Assembly (NCBI RefSeq): GCF_946221635.1
Contig: NZ_CAMIHB010000001.1
Coordinates: forward strand, 124,001 to 188,000
Direction: 5' to 3'
Source: an uncultured Rhodoferax sp.
GTDB taxonomy: Bacteria; Pseudomonadota; Gammaproteobacteria; Burkholderiales; Burkholderiaceae_C
Length of the DNA stretch: 64,000 nucleotides
The notes under the pieces are model-generated. The model did not search any database and was not told the origin of the DNA. It saw nothing but the letters and a program-made list of their open reading frames with translations. A program made the position numbers and the translations under genes. Shown piece by piece: positions 44,188 through 52,429 of this stretch (position 1 is the first letter of the stretch; each line of letters begins with the position of its first letter).

Positions 44188-44637
44188 ATGCAAGTCCACC
44201 GCCTCAACCTCGTCTTTCCCCCCGGCAGCGCCAGTCCCGCAGGCACTGCCGCTGTGCCGTCCGATGCCGCACAGGCCGACGCCGGCAAGGCGCAGGCTGC
44301 GCGCGCCGCGCCCAGCCGCCCCGCACCGGCGCCACAGGCACCCAGTGCGCCGGCACCGGCCGCCAGCGGCGTGACCCTGGCTCTGGGCAGTGCGCAAAAG
44401 GTTGTGGACACCGGCGTGTACACGCGCGAGGGCATGCTGGCCGGGCGCAGCCCGGCGGCCACAGACCAGACCCCGGCCGAACACTTTGTGGCTTCGGCCG
44501 TCAACATCCTGCGTGATTTCGACCCCGGCACGATGGCGCTCGGCGCAACCAGCGCCGACAGCGCAGCGCCTGCGCTTCCCACCAGCCGCTTTGCCAGCCT
44601 GCGCCAGGCCGTGGGCAAGCTCAACGTCTTCGCCTGA
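44188..44637 (+). CDS. Hypothetical Ala/Pro-rich protein
   Basis: 149 residues, no family recognised. The first 15 residues (MQVHRLNLVFPPG) are followed by a long Ala/Pro/Ser-rich low-complexity stretch to about residue 65 and a more ordered C-terminal half (VVDTGVYTREGMLAGRSP … HFVASAVNILRDFDPG … FASLRQAVGKLNVFA). No signal peptide or membrane helix. It is divergent from mutL; the frame upstream of the chosen ATG runs over mutL and is not used. Confidence 0.6.
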   Translation: MQVHRLNLVFPPGSASPAGTAAVPSDAAQADAGKAQAARAAPSRPAPAPQAPSAPAPAASGVTLALGSAQKVVDTGVYTREGMLAGRSPAATDQTPAEHFVASAVNILRDFDPGTMALGATSADSAAPALPTSRFASLRQAVGKLNVFA

Positions 44638-44854
44638 GCGGCCACGCCCGCGTCCCCGCCCCCGGTCCGTGGGGCGTCTATTTATTTACATTTCGCGGCG
44701 TCGGTACAACGGCTTGCACATGTCGTTTGCCTGAAGCCCGATCGCCCATCTTTCTCATGGCATAGTAGGCCATGCGCTTGCGAGCGCTTCCTATTTACAT
44801 CCTTGCTTGCGGGTCATGAGACCGCAGCCTCACTCTGAAAACACTAGAACAGGC

Positions 44855-47794
44855 ATGGCTGGAAAAGTCGTTGGACCGTTGTTGGAGCGCTTCACCACCT
44901 GGGTATTTCCAGCCGTGCTGGTGGTGCTGGTCGGCATTACCCTGCTCTGGCAGCTCGGGCATATGGACCCGGTGCGCGGGCGCCCGGTCCTCATGCAGGT
45001 GTGGGAGGAGACCGAGGCGGTCGACACCAACGCGCTGGCCCCAGTGCTCGAACGCCTGCAGGCCATGCCCCAGCTGGCGTCGCTGGAGACGCAGCTCTCG
45101 CGCCGCCCCTTCTGGTTCTCCCTGCATGTGCCGGGCGCCGTGGCGGCGCCCGCCATGGTCCTGGACTTTCCCTCGCGCCATGCGGCCACGCTGGCCTGCT
45201 GGAATGCGCAGACTGGCCAATCGCTGGGAGAGATCTCCCGCGAAGGCAGCACCGGTGCCCTGCGTCCCAGCCGGGCCGGTTTCTCGCTGCCGCTGCCGGC
45301 CGGGCTGCTGGAGACCTCGCTGCTTTGCCGCGCCACCTACCGGGGGCCGGCCAAGATTGCGGCGGAATTGTGGGAGCCCAAGGCCCTGGCCCAGGCGCAG
45401 CTGGTGCACCAGAAAACGGGCGTGATGCTGGAGGCCGGCATCGGTGTGCTGGCTATCTTCATGCTGCTCACGGCCATGGTGAACCGCAGCGCGCTGTACT
45501 GGACCTTCGCCGGCTGGCTGCTGCTCAATATGCGCATGGCCGGGCTTTCGGCTGGTACCGACATGCTGCTGCTGGGCTACCCGATTCCCCCGTCCTGGCT
45601 ATTGCTGGCGCGGCAGTGGACGCTATGCACCTACTATGCGATGACCATCGGCTTGTTCAGTGCGCTGTTCAAGCACGAACTCAAGGAGGTCGGGGCCGGC
45701 TGGCCGCTGACGTTGCACCAGCTCAGCGCGGTCGCCGTCATCCTGGCCTGTCCCTTCCTGGCCTATGAGCGCACCCTGCCCATGCTGTGGGTGGCGACCT
45801 TCTCGGTGGTGGCGCTCATGCTGTTCTACCTGATCGAGATCCTGCGCCATACCCATTCGCGCGTGGCGGCCTGGTATGCCGCCTCCATCGGTATCACCCT
45901 GGTGGCCAGCATGAATGAGGTGATTGCGGCCGCGACCGGACAGCGTCTGCTGCTGGGCGGGCTCAACAGCGTGACGGCCGCCATTGCCTCGGCGCTGCTG
46001 GCCTCGGCTGCGGTGGCCGAGCACATGCGTTCGCACCGGCTGCAGACCCAGCGCGCCCAGAAGATGCTGGAGGCCGCCTACCAGGACTCCCCCGTGGGTC
46101 TGTTCACCCTGGACCGGGACCTGCGTCTTATCAAGGCCAACCCGGCCTTCCACACCATGCTGCGCCGCCCCTCGGCCGCGGAGGTACCGGGCCTGCCGCA
46201 ACTGTTTGGTGATGCGCTGGTCCAGCAACTGCAAGGCCTGCGCCATGCACAGAGCAGTACCTCCATCGACTTGCAGACCCAGACTGTGTTGCCGCGCTCC
46301 GGTGGGCCCAGCTGGTTCTCCATCAAGGCCTCTACCGTGGACGGCAGCGTGATCGAGTGCTCGCTGCAGGACATCACCGAACGCGTGCAGTCCACCGAGC
46401 GCCTGGAGTACCTGGCCAGCCACGACCCGCTCACCGGCTGCCTGAATTTGCGCGGCCTGGCGCTGGAGACAGACAAGGCCGGTGCCCGGCCCACGGCCCT
46501 GGCCTACTTTGACCTGGACCGCTTCAAGCTGATCAACGACCTCTACGGCCACAACGCCGGCGACAACGTGCTCAAGCAGGTGGCTGAACGCATGGGCAGC
46601 GTGCTGCACCGCCACGACAAGCTGGCCCGCGTCGGGGGGGATGAGTTCGTGATCGTGTTCTCGCGCGCCACCATGGCCGAGAGCGAGGTGAGCTGCAACA
46701 GCATTGCCATGCTGATCGGTTCCACGCCCTTCCAGATCGAGAACCAGAGTTTTTCGCTGGATGTGTCGGGCGGGCTGGTGGGGATGGAGCAGTTTGGCCA
46801 GTCGCCGCTCAAGGACATCGTGTCAGCGGCCGACACCCTGTGCCGCATGGCCAAGAAGCGCAGCAACCAGCGCCTGATGGTGATGGATTCCAATGACCGC
46901 TTCTTCCAGCAGCACCAGGACGAACTCGAACTCATCAACTGCTTCGAGCGCGGTGAGACACCGCAGGGCCTCTTCCTGGTGATGCAGCCCGAGCTGTCGC
47001 TGAGCCGGCCTTTTGATTCATTGAACTTTGAAATCCTGGTGCGCCTGCGCAAACCCGATGGCACGGTGGTTCCGGCCAGCACCATCATCGAAGCCGCAGA
47101 GGCCCATGGCAAGACAGCCATCATTGACCGCTGGGTGGTGACCACGGCCATCGATTGGCTGGAGCGCAACGTGCAGAACCTGCACAACACGCATTTTGTC
47201 GGCGTCAACCTCTCGGGCGGCTCGCTCAACGACGAGTCCTTCATTGCCGAACTGTTTGCTCTGTTTGAAAAGCACCCCATGGCGCTGTCCAAGATCTGCA
47301 TCGAGATCACCGAGACCGTGGCCATCACCGACATGCGCAATATGCAGCGCTTCATCGACCGCGTGCGCGCGCTGGGTGCCAAGGTGGGCTTGGACGACTT
47401 CGGCGCGGGCTACTCGTCTTTCGGCTACCTCAAGGATTTGTCGGTCGATGCGCTCAAGCTCGACGGTTCGCTGGTGCGCGACGCGGCCCGCAGCCAGTCA
47501 GGCATGGCCATCATCATGGCCATTGGCGGGCTGGTGAACAGCCTGGGCATGAAGTCGGTGGGGGAGTTTGCCGAGGACCTGGTGACCATCCGCGCTCTGG
47601 TGGAGGCGGGCATCGACTACGCCCAGGGCTACGGCATCAGCAAGCCGGTGGAACCAGCGCGCATTCTGGCAGCGCGCAGCGGCGCCGATTTCATCGAGGA
47701 CCCGGAAATTCTGGCCTTTGTAAAGCAGCTGCAGGCCAATGCCGATGTGACCATGCCCTTGTTCCCCGAGGTTCCGCAGGGCATCCTGCACTGA
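44855..47794 (+). CDS. 7TM-sensor PAS–GGDEF–EAL protein
   Basis: 979 residues: a first membrane helix, a periplasmic domain (about 40–190), a block of seven helices (about 195–400, 7TMR-DISM-like), a PAS domain (about 415–520), GGDEF (about 535–700, intact RVGGDEFVIVF) and EAL (about 715–965). The EAL motif reads EIL, but the other catalytic residues are present (VNLSGG, EITET, DDFGAGYSSF, KLDGSL), so phosphodiesterase activity is plausible. It adjusts cyclic di-GMP in response to an envelope signal. The start could also be 39 to 48 bases upstream; ribosome sites are weak. Confidence 0.9.
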   Translation: MAGKVVGPLLERFTTWVFPAVLVVLVGITLLWQLGHMDPVRGRPVLMQVWEETEAVDTNALAPVLERLQAMPQLASLETQLSRRPFWFSLHVPGAVAAPAMVLDFPSRHAATLACWNAQTGQSLGEISREGSTGALRPSRAGFSLPLPAGLLETSLLCRATYRGPAKIAAELWEPKALAQAQLVHQKTGVMLEAGIGVLAIFMLLTAMVNRSALYWTFAGWLLLNMRMAGLSAGTDMLLLGYPIPPSWLLLARQWTLCTYYAMTIGLFSALFKHELKEVGAGWPLTLHQLSAVAVILACPFLAYERTLPMLWVATFSVVALMLFYLIEILRHTHSRVAAWYAASIGITLVASMNEVIAAATGQRLLLGGLNSVTAAIASALLASAAVAEHMRSHRLQTQRAQKMLEAAYQDSPVGLFTLDRDLRLIKANPAFHTMLRRPSAAEVPGLPQLFGDALVQQLQGLRHAQSSTSIDLQTQTVLPRSGGPSWFSIKASTVDGSVIECSLQDITERVQSTERLEYLASHDPLTGCLNLRGLALETDKAGARPTALAYFDLDRFKLINDLYGHNAGDNVLKQVAERMGSVLHRHDKLARVGGDEFVIVFSRATMAESEVSCNSIAMLIGSTPFQIENQSFSLDVSGGLVGMEQFGQSPLKDIVSAADTLCRMAKKRSNQRLMVMDSNDRFFQQHQDELELINCFERGETPQGLFLVMQPELSLSRPFDSLNFEILVRLRKPDGTVVPASTIIEAAEAHGKTAIIDRWVVTTAIDWLERNVQNLHNTHFVGVNLSGGSLNDESFIAELFALFEKHPMALSKICIEITETVAITDMRNMQRFIDRVRALGAKVGLDDFGAGYSSFGYLKDLSVDALKLDGSLVRDAARSQSGMAIIMAIGGLVNSLGMKSVGEFAEDLVTIRALVEAGIDYAQGYGISKPVEPARILAARSGADFIEDPEILAFVKQLQANADVTMPLFPEVPQGILH

Positions 47795-47815
47795 GGGCCC
47801 AGCGCTCGGCCCGGT

Positions 47816-48595
47816 TCACAGGGCCATGGCGGCAGAGGGGGCCCACTGCTCCGCGTGGGTGGGCAAGGGCAGGCTGTCGTCCTGGGCGCTTTGCGGTGCA
47901 TCGGGCTCGGGGCACAGCCACGGTTGGGCGATGGGCTTGGCGCGGCTGAGGTCGATGTCCGGGTGCTGGGTGGCAAAGAAGAAGTCGTGCAGGGCGTGCT
48001 GGGCGGCGTGCCACAGCGGTTGCACTGCCTGGGGCGCCAAATACATCACGCGGTGCGGCACGCCGCCGGTGAAGGTCATGGGGTAGAACATGCCGGCCTC
48101 GCCCACATCGGAGAAGTACAGGCTGTCGTAGATGCGATCTACCGGACGGCGGCCTGTGGCCAGCATCCAGTCCACGCCCTGCGCCAGGCAGTAGCTGTGC
48201 AAGGCCTTGAACAGCGCACTGCGCACCAGGGAAGAGTTGGGGTTGCCCTTCACGCACAGGCGTGTGGTTTCCACCATGCGGCTACCGCGAAAACGCTGCG
48301 GCAGCTTGAGCGAATACTGCAGCGGGATGGCGTCCACGCAGTTGGCGTGCGTGCGCAGCGTACCCAGCACGGAGCCGTCGAGCTTGGAGGTCGCAACAAA
48401 GACTTCGCAGCCGGGGGCAAAGTCGGCGGGTTCCGCTTCGCGCAGCTTGGCGCCCAGGTCGGGGAGGTGCTTGCCGTAGGACGCAGTACGCAGCTGGATC
48501 ACACCGTCCATCTGCTCGGCCGAGGCAATCTCGACACGGAACGGCAAGTGCTCGACGCGTGACACCGAACCCGGAATGCTAGCTGCTGGAACCAT
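47816..48595 (-). CDS. FeeM-like N-acyl amino acid synthase (GNAT fold)
   Basis: 259 residues matching the FeeM-type long-chain N-acyl amino acid synthase group of GNAT acyltransferases (FRVEIASAEQMDGVIQLR, RGSRMVETTRLCVKG, FKALHSYCLAQGVDWMLATG). These join an acyl chain from acyl-ACP to an amino acid and are often linked to PEP-CTERM/exosortase genomes. No acyl carrier or exosortase gene is nearby. A GGGGGG run lies six bases before the start. It is divergent from the DedA gene. Confidence 0.8.
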   Translation of the reverse strand: MVPAASIPGSVSRVEHLPFRVEIASAEQMDGVIQLRTASYGKHLPDLGAKLREAEPADFAPGCEVFVATSKLDGSVLGTLRTHANCVDAIPLQYSLKLPQRFRGSRMVETTRLCVKGNPNSSLVRSALFKALHSYCLAQGVDWMLATGRRPVDRIYDSLYFSDVGEAGMFYPMTFTGGVPHRVMYLAPQAVQPLWHAAQHALHDFFFATQHPDIDLSRAKPIAQPWLCPEPDAPQSAQDDSLPLPTHAEQWAPSAAMAL

Positions 48596-48605
48596 GACAA
48601 CCCCC

Positions 48606-48651
48606 CTTCAAAGTTACGTTGTTGAAAGATTCAGTCTAGGGTTTGTCCTAG
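48606..48651. promoter_or_regulatory. Inverted repeats in the FeeM/DedA divergent gap
   Basis: Two small inverted repeats: TTCAA…TTGAA (48607–48611 and 48622–48626) and CTAGG…CCTAG (48636–48640 and 48647–48651), within the 178-base gap just upstream of the FeeM-like gene. They could be a regulator site; no known consensus is claimed. Confidence 0.3.
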
Positions 48652-48773
48652 GCGCTAAATGGGGAATGAAGTTGCGTTTTCCCCGCCTTTTCATGCACCC
48701 GTCACTGCGCACTCCGCTAGGGCATCTCCGGGCCCCGCCGGGGGACAAATGCGCATGGGGATAATCGGCGCCC

Positions 48774-49424
48774 ATGGAACTCATTACCCAGCTTTTCGAT
48801 TTCATCCTGCATGTGGACCGCTACCTGGAGGTCTTTGTGCAGAACTACGGCACCTGGGTCTATGCCCTGCTGTTTCTCATCGTGTTCGTGGAGACCGGTG
48901 TGGTGGTCATGCCCTTTTTGCCGGGCGACTCCCTGCTGTTTGTGGCCGGGGCCATGTGCGGCGTGGGGCTCATGAGCTTTCCCTTGGCGGTGGGCATTCT
49001 GCTGGCGGCTGCGGTGCTGGGGGACCAGTGCAACTATTCGGTGGGGCGCTACTTCGGCCCCAAGGTGTTCCAGTGGGAGCAGTCGCGCTTTTTCAACAAG
49101 GCCGCCTTCGACAAGGCCCATAACTTCTACGAGACCTATGGCGGTTTCACCATCATCGCGGCGCGCTTCATGCCCTTCCTGCGCACCTTTGTGCCTTTTG
49201 TGGGCGGCGTAGCGCAGATGAACCGCGCCAAGTTCACGCTCTTCAACGTGGTGGGCGCCACGCTGTGGGTGGTGGGCATCTGCACGGCCGGCTATTTCCT
49301 GGGCAGCTTCCCTTGGGTCAAGGCGAATCTGGACAAGATCATTTGGGGGATGATTCTGGTTCCCGGCTTGTTTGTGCTCTTCGGCGCCTGGAAGGCGCAG
49401 CGCGCTGACAAGGCAGCGGCCTGA
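48774..49424 (+). CDS. DedA family membrane protein
   Basis: 216 residues with five to six hydrophobic segments and DedA signatures: ETGVVVMPFLPGDSLLFVAG near the N-terminus and RFMPFLRTFVPFVGGVAQM in the middle, the latter holding the conserved Arg residues and Pro. DedA proteins scramble or flip lipids such as undecaprenyl phosphate or phosphatidylethanolamine and support envelope integrity. It ends exactly where the opposing amiC gene ends. Confidence 0.92.
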   Translation: MELITQLFDFILHVDRYLEVFVQNYGTWVYALLFLIVFVETGVVVMPFLPGDSLLFVAGAMCGVGLMSFPLAVGILLAAAVLGDQCNYSVGRYFGPKVFQWEQSRFFNKAAFDKAHNFYETYGGFTIIAARFMPFLRTFVPFVGGVAQMNRAKFTLFNVVGATLWVVGICTAGYFLGSFPWVKANLDKIIWGMILVPGLFVLFGAWKAQRADKAAA

Positions 49425-50816
49425 TTACAGGCTGCGGTTGCGCGCCAGCGGTGGGTTCTTGGCGAAGTAGGCCAGGATGCCGCGCATGAGCGCGTCGGCC
49501 AGCTGGTTCTGGTAGTCCTCGCTGTTGAGCTTGGACTCTTCCTTGGGGTTGCTGATGAAGGCGGCCTCCACCAGCACACTGGGAATGTCGGGGGCCTTGA
49601 GCACGGCAAACGAGGCTTGCTCCACCTTGGGCTTGTGCAACTTGCCCACGCGCTTGATCTCGCCCAGCAGGTTGCTGCCGAGCTTGAGGCTGTCGTTGAT
49701 CTGGGCGGTGGTGCTCATGTCCAGCAGGGCACGCTGCACGGTGGCGTCCTTGGCCTTGACGTTCAGGCCCCCAATCAAATCCGCCTTGTTTTCTTTGGCT
49801 GCCATCCAGCGCGCGGCGCTGCTCGATGCGCCACCCTGGCTCAGCGCGAACACGCTGGCACCCTGTGGGTCGGGCGTGAAGAAGGCGTCGGCGTGCAGGC
49901 TCACAAACAGGTCGGCCTGCACGCGGCGGGCCTTCTGCACCCGCGTGCCCAGGGGCACGAAGAAATCAGCATCGCGCGTGAGGTAGGCGCGCATGGCGCT
50001 GCCGTTCACGGTCGTGTTGTTGATGCGTTCGCGCAGCAGGTGGGCCAGCTTGAGCACCACGTCTTTCTCTTTGGTGCCGGCCGGGCCGATGGCGCCGGGG
50101 TCTTCGCCGCCGTGGCCGGGGTCCAGCGCCACGATGATGAGGCGCTCGGTGGTCGGCGCAGCATCGGGCGCCGTCGCAGGTTTAGTGCCGTTTTGGCCTG
50201 TAGCCCCCGTGGAATCTGCGCGAGTAGCTCCTGTTTTAGGAGCGATTGCGCTGGCTGCCACTGCGGGCGCTGAAGCCGGGCGCTGGGTGTGCTGGGCAAT
50301 CAGCGCCTCCAGCGGGTCGGCCGGGGCCTTGCTGGCGGCTGCTGCGGGTTTGGGTGCGGCGTCCTTCAGGCGCTCGGCAATCAGGCCTTCCAGCGGGTCC
50401 ACCTCGTCCACCGGGTAGAGGTCGAACACCAGCCGGTGCTGGTAGGCCGCCACGGGCGCGAGGGAAAACACCTGGGGGCGTATGGGGTGCTTGAGGTCCA
50501 CCACCAGGCGCACGATGGTGGGCGTGAACTGGCCCACGCGGATGCCGGCGATGTTGGGGTCGTCGGCCTTGACCTTGGCCACCAGCTCCTTGAGCGCGGG
50601 GTTGAGTGCAATGCCCTCGATGTCCACCGCCAGGCGCGGCGGGCTGGGTACAAAGATCTGCTTGGCGGACAGGGCGGCGTCGGACTCGATGGTGACGCGC
50701 GAATACTCGGCCGCCGGCCACACGCGCACCGTCATGATGGTGGCGCCGCGCGCCAGATGCGCCGCCCCCAGCGTGAGGACCACGCTGCCCGCCTGCAACA
50801 GGGCGCGGCGCTTCAC
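49425..50816 (-). CDS. amiC: N-acetylmuramoyl-L-alanine amidase (AmiC type)
   Basis: 463 residues: twin-arginine-like signal (VKRRALLQAGSVVLTLGAAH), AMIN domain at about 25–130, a low-complexity linker, and amidase_3 with zinc ligands in DPGHGGEDPGA, SLHADAF and EAAFISNPKEE. It cleaves peptidoglycan cross-bridges at cell separation. The linker holds a duplicated DPLEGLIAERL/DPLEALIAQHT and the repeat copy E (PKTGATRADSTGATG). It begins with GTG overlapping the tsaE stop. Confidence 0.93.
   Translation of the reverse strand: MKRRALLQAGSVVLTLGAAHLARGATIMTVRVWPAAEYSRVTIESDAALSAKQIFVPSPPRLAVDIEGIALNPALKELVAKVKADDPNIAGIRVGQFTPTIVRLVVDLKHPIRPQVFSLAPVAAYQHRLVFDLYPVDEVDPLEGLIAERLKDAAPKPAAAASKAPADPLEALIAQHTQRPASAPAVAASAIAPKTGATRADSTGATGQNGTKPATAPDAAPTTERLIIVALDPGHGGEDPGAIGPAGTKEKDVVLKLAHLLRERINNTTVNGSAMRAYLTRDADFFVPLGTRVQKARRVQADLFVSLHADAFFTPDPQGASVFALSQGGASSSAARWMAAKENKADLIGGLNVKAKDATVQRALLDMSTTAQINDSLKLGSNLLGEIKRVGKLHKPKVEQASFAVLKAPDIPSVLVEAAFISNPKEESKLNSEDYQNQLADALMRGILAYFAKNPPLARNRSL
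50195..50243 (-). repeat. Intragenic palindromic element, copy E
   Basis: Minus strand: GCTCCTAAAACAGGAGC (perfect GCTCCT/AGGAGC stem), TACTCGCGCAGATTCCACG, GGGGCTACAGGCC. Sense orientation in the linker of amiC. The stem bases differ from copies C and G but remain paired. Confidence 0.88.
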
Positions 50817-51319
50817 GCAGTCACTCCGGGAAGTCCCCGTAACAATGCCTGGCCCGTGGCGGTGTGCGCGTGCAGGGTCACCTGGCGGCTGTCGTCGTCT
50901 TGTGTGCGGATGTGCAGGTCCACATCGGCCACGGGCAGTACGCTGGCAGCTTTCTCCGGCCATTCGGCCAGCTTGAGGCCGGGGCTGGCGAAGATGTCGC
51001 GGAAACCCGCTTCCTCCCACTCGCGCGGGTCGTTGAAGCGGTAGAAGTCAAAGTGCCAGATATCGAGGGCGTCCAGCGCATAGGGTTCCACCACGGCGTA
51101 GGTGGGGCTCTTGATGCGGCCGCTCACGCCCAGGGCCTGCAGCAGGTGGCGTACCAGGGTGGTCTTGCCGGCACCCAGGTCGCCGTGCAGGGCCACAAAG
51201 GCATGGGCCAGCGCGGGTTGGGTCGCCCAGTGCGTGGCAAAGGCCCGGGTGGCGGCTTCGTCGGGCCAGGCCAGGGTGGCGCTTTCTACAATGGGATGGT
51301 GACGATCAACAGCGTGCAA
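50813..51319 (-). CDS. tsaE: tRNA t6A biosynthesis ATPase TsaE
   Basis: About 168 residues. P-loop LHGDLGAGKTTLVRHLLQAL, then IKSPTYAVVEPY and HFDFYRF, all typical of TsaE, which works with TsaB/TsaD in making the t6A base of ANN-reading tRNAs. No ATG or GTG start exists in the plausible region: candidates are TTG at 51319 (chosen), TTG at 51331 or further, or an ATT at 51292. The upstream end overlaps the divergent queG start. GTGA overlap couples it to amiC. Confidence 0.88.
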   Translation of the reverse strand: MHAVDRHHPIVESATLAWPDEAATRAFATHWATQPALAHAFVALHGDLGAGKTTLVRHLLQALGVSGRIKSPTYAVVEPYALDALDIWHFDFYRFNDPREWEEAGFRDIFASPGLKLAEWPEKAASVLPVADVDLHIRTQDDDSRQVTLHAHTATGQALLRGLPGVTA

Positions 51320-52429
51320 GACAAGGCTCAATTCAGTGGCGACCAGCTGGTGGCCCAGGTGCGGGCCTGGGCCCGGGAACTCGGATTCTCCCAAATTGGC
51401 GTGGCCGGTGTCGATTTGTCGTCTGCCGAAGCCGGTTTATTGGCCTGGTTGTCGCACGGTTTCCACGGTGAGATGGGCTACATGGCCCAGCACGGCCTCA
51501 AGCGCGCCCGCCCGGCCGAGCTGGTGCCGGGCACGGTGAGCGTGATCACGGCACGCATGGACTACCTGCCGCAGGCCACCGAGGCCGGCTGGCAGGACGC
51601 CGAACTGGCGCGCCTGCTGCGCCCCGGCGAAGGCATTGTGTCGCTCTACGCCCGCGGGCGGGACTACCACAAGGTCTTGCGCAACCGCCTGCAGAAGCTG
51701 GCCGATCGCCTGTCCGCCCACATGGGGCCCATGGGCTACCGCGTCTTCACCGATTCGGCGCCGGTGCTGGAGGCCGAGCTGGCCGCACGCAGCGGTCAGG
51801 GCTGGCGCGGCAAGCACACGTTGCTGCTCAACCGCGAGTCCGGTTCCATGTTCTTCCTGGGGGAAATCTATGTGGACGTGGCCCTGCCCGCCAGCACGCC
51901 GGCGGAGCCACACTGCGGAAGCTGCAGCGCCTGCATCAGCGCCTGTCCGACGCAGGCCATCATCGCGCCGCACCGGCTGGACGCGCGGCGCTGCATCTCC
52001 TACCTGACCATCGAACACGCGGGCCCCATTCCGCTGGAGATGCGCCCGCTATTGGGCAATCGCATCTATGGCTGCGACGACTGCCAATTGGTCTGCCCCT
52101 GGAACAAGTTTGCCCAGCGCAGCAGCCTGCCCGACTTCGACGCCCGCGAAGGCCTGGCCGGCGAACAACTGGCCACGCTGCTGGACTGGACCGAAGACAC
52201 ATTTTTGAAGCACACCGAAGGCAGCCCGATCCGCCGCATTGGCCACGCGCGCTGGCTGCGCAATGTGGCGGTGGCCTTGGGTAACGCCCTGCAAGGGACG
52301 GGCTTGACTGCAGCTCAGCGCGTTACTGTGGTTCAGTCGCTGCAACGCCGTGCGGGCCACCCTGACCCGCAGGTGCAGGAGCACGTGCAGTGGGCCTTGC
52401 AGCAGGCCACGCCCGCCTCGCCTACCTGA
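51296..52429 (+). CDS. queG: Epoxyqueuosine reductase
   Basis: 377 residues. QueG is a cobalamin- and iron–sulfur-dependent enzyme that turns epoxyqueuosine into queuosine at tRNA position 34. Two ferredoxin-type clusters are visible: HCGSCSACISACPTQAI and CDDCQLVCPWN. The N-terminal part (DYHKVLRNRLQKLADRL, FTDSAPVLEAELAARSG) matches the family. It is divergent from tsaE with overlapping 5' ends, and overlaps the opposing hydrolase gene by eight bases. Confidence 0.95.
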   Translation: MVTINSVQDKAQFSGDQLVAQVRAWARELGFSQIGVAGVDLSSAEAGLLAWLSHGFHGEMGYMAQHGLKRARPAELVPGTVSVITARMDYLPQATEAGWQDAELARLLRPGEGIVSLYARGRDYHKVLRNRLQKLADRLSAHMGPMGYRVFTDSAPVLEAELAARSGQGWRGKHTLLLNRESGSMFFLGEIYVDVALPASTPAEPHCGSCSACISACPTQAIIAPHRLDARRCISYLTIEHAGPIPLEMRPLLGNRIYGCDDCQLVCPWNKFAQRSSLPDFDAREGLAGEQLATLLDWTEDTFLKHTEGSPIRRIGHARWLRNVAVALGNALQGTGLTAAQRVTVVQSLQRRAGHPDPQVQEHVQWALQQATPASPT

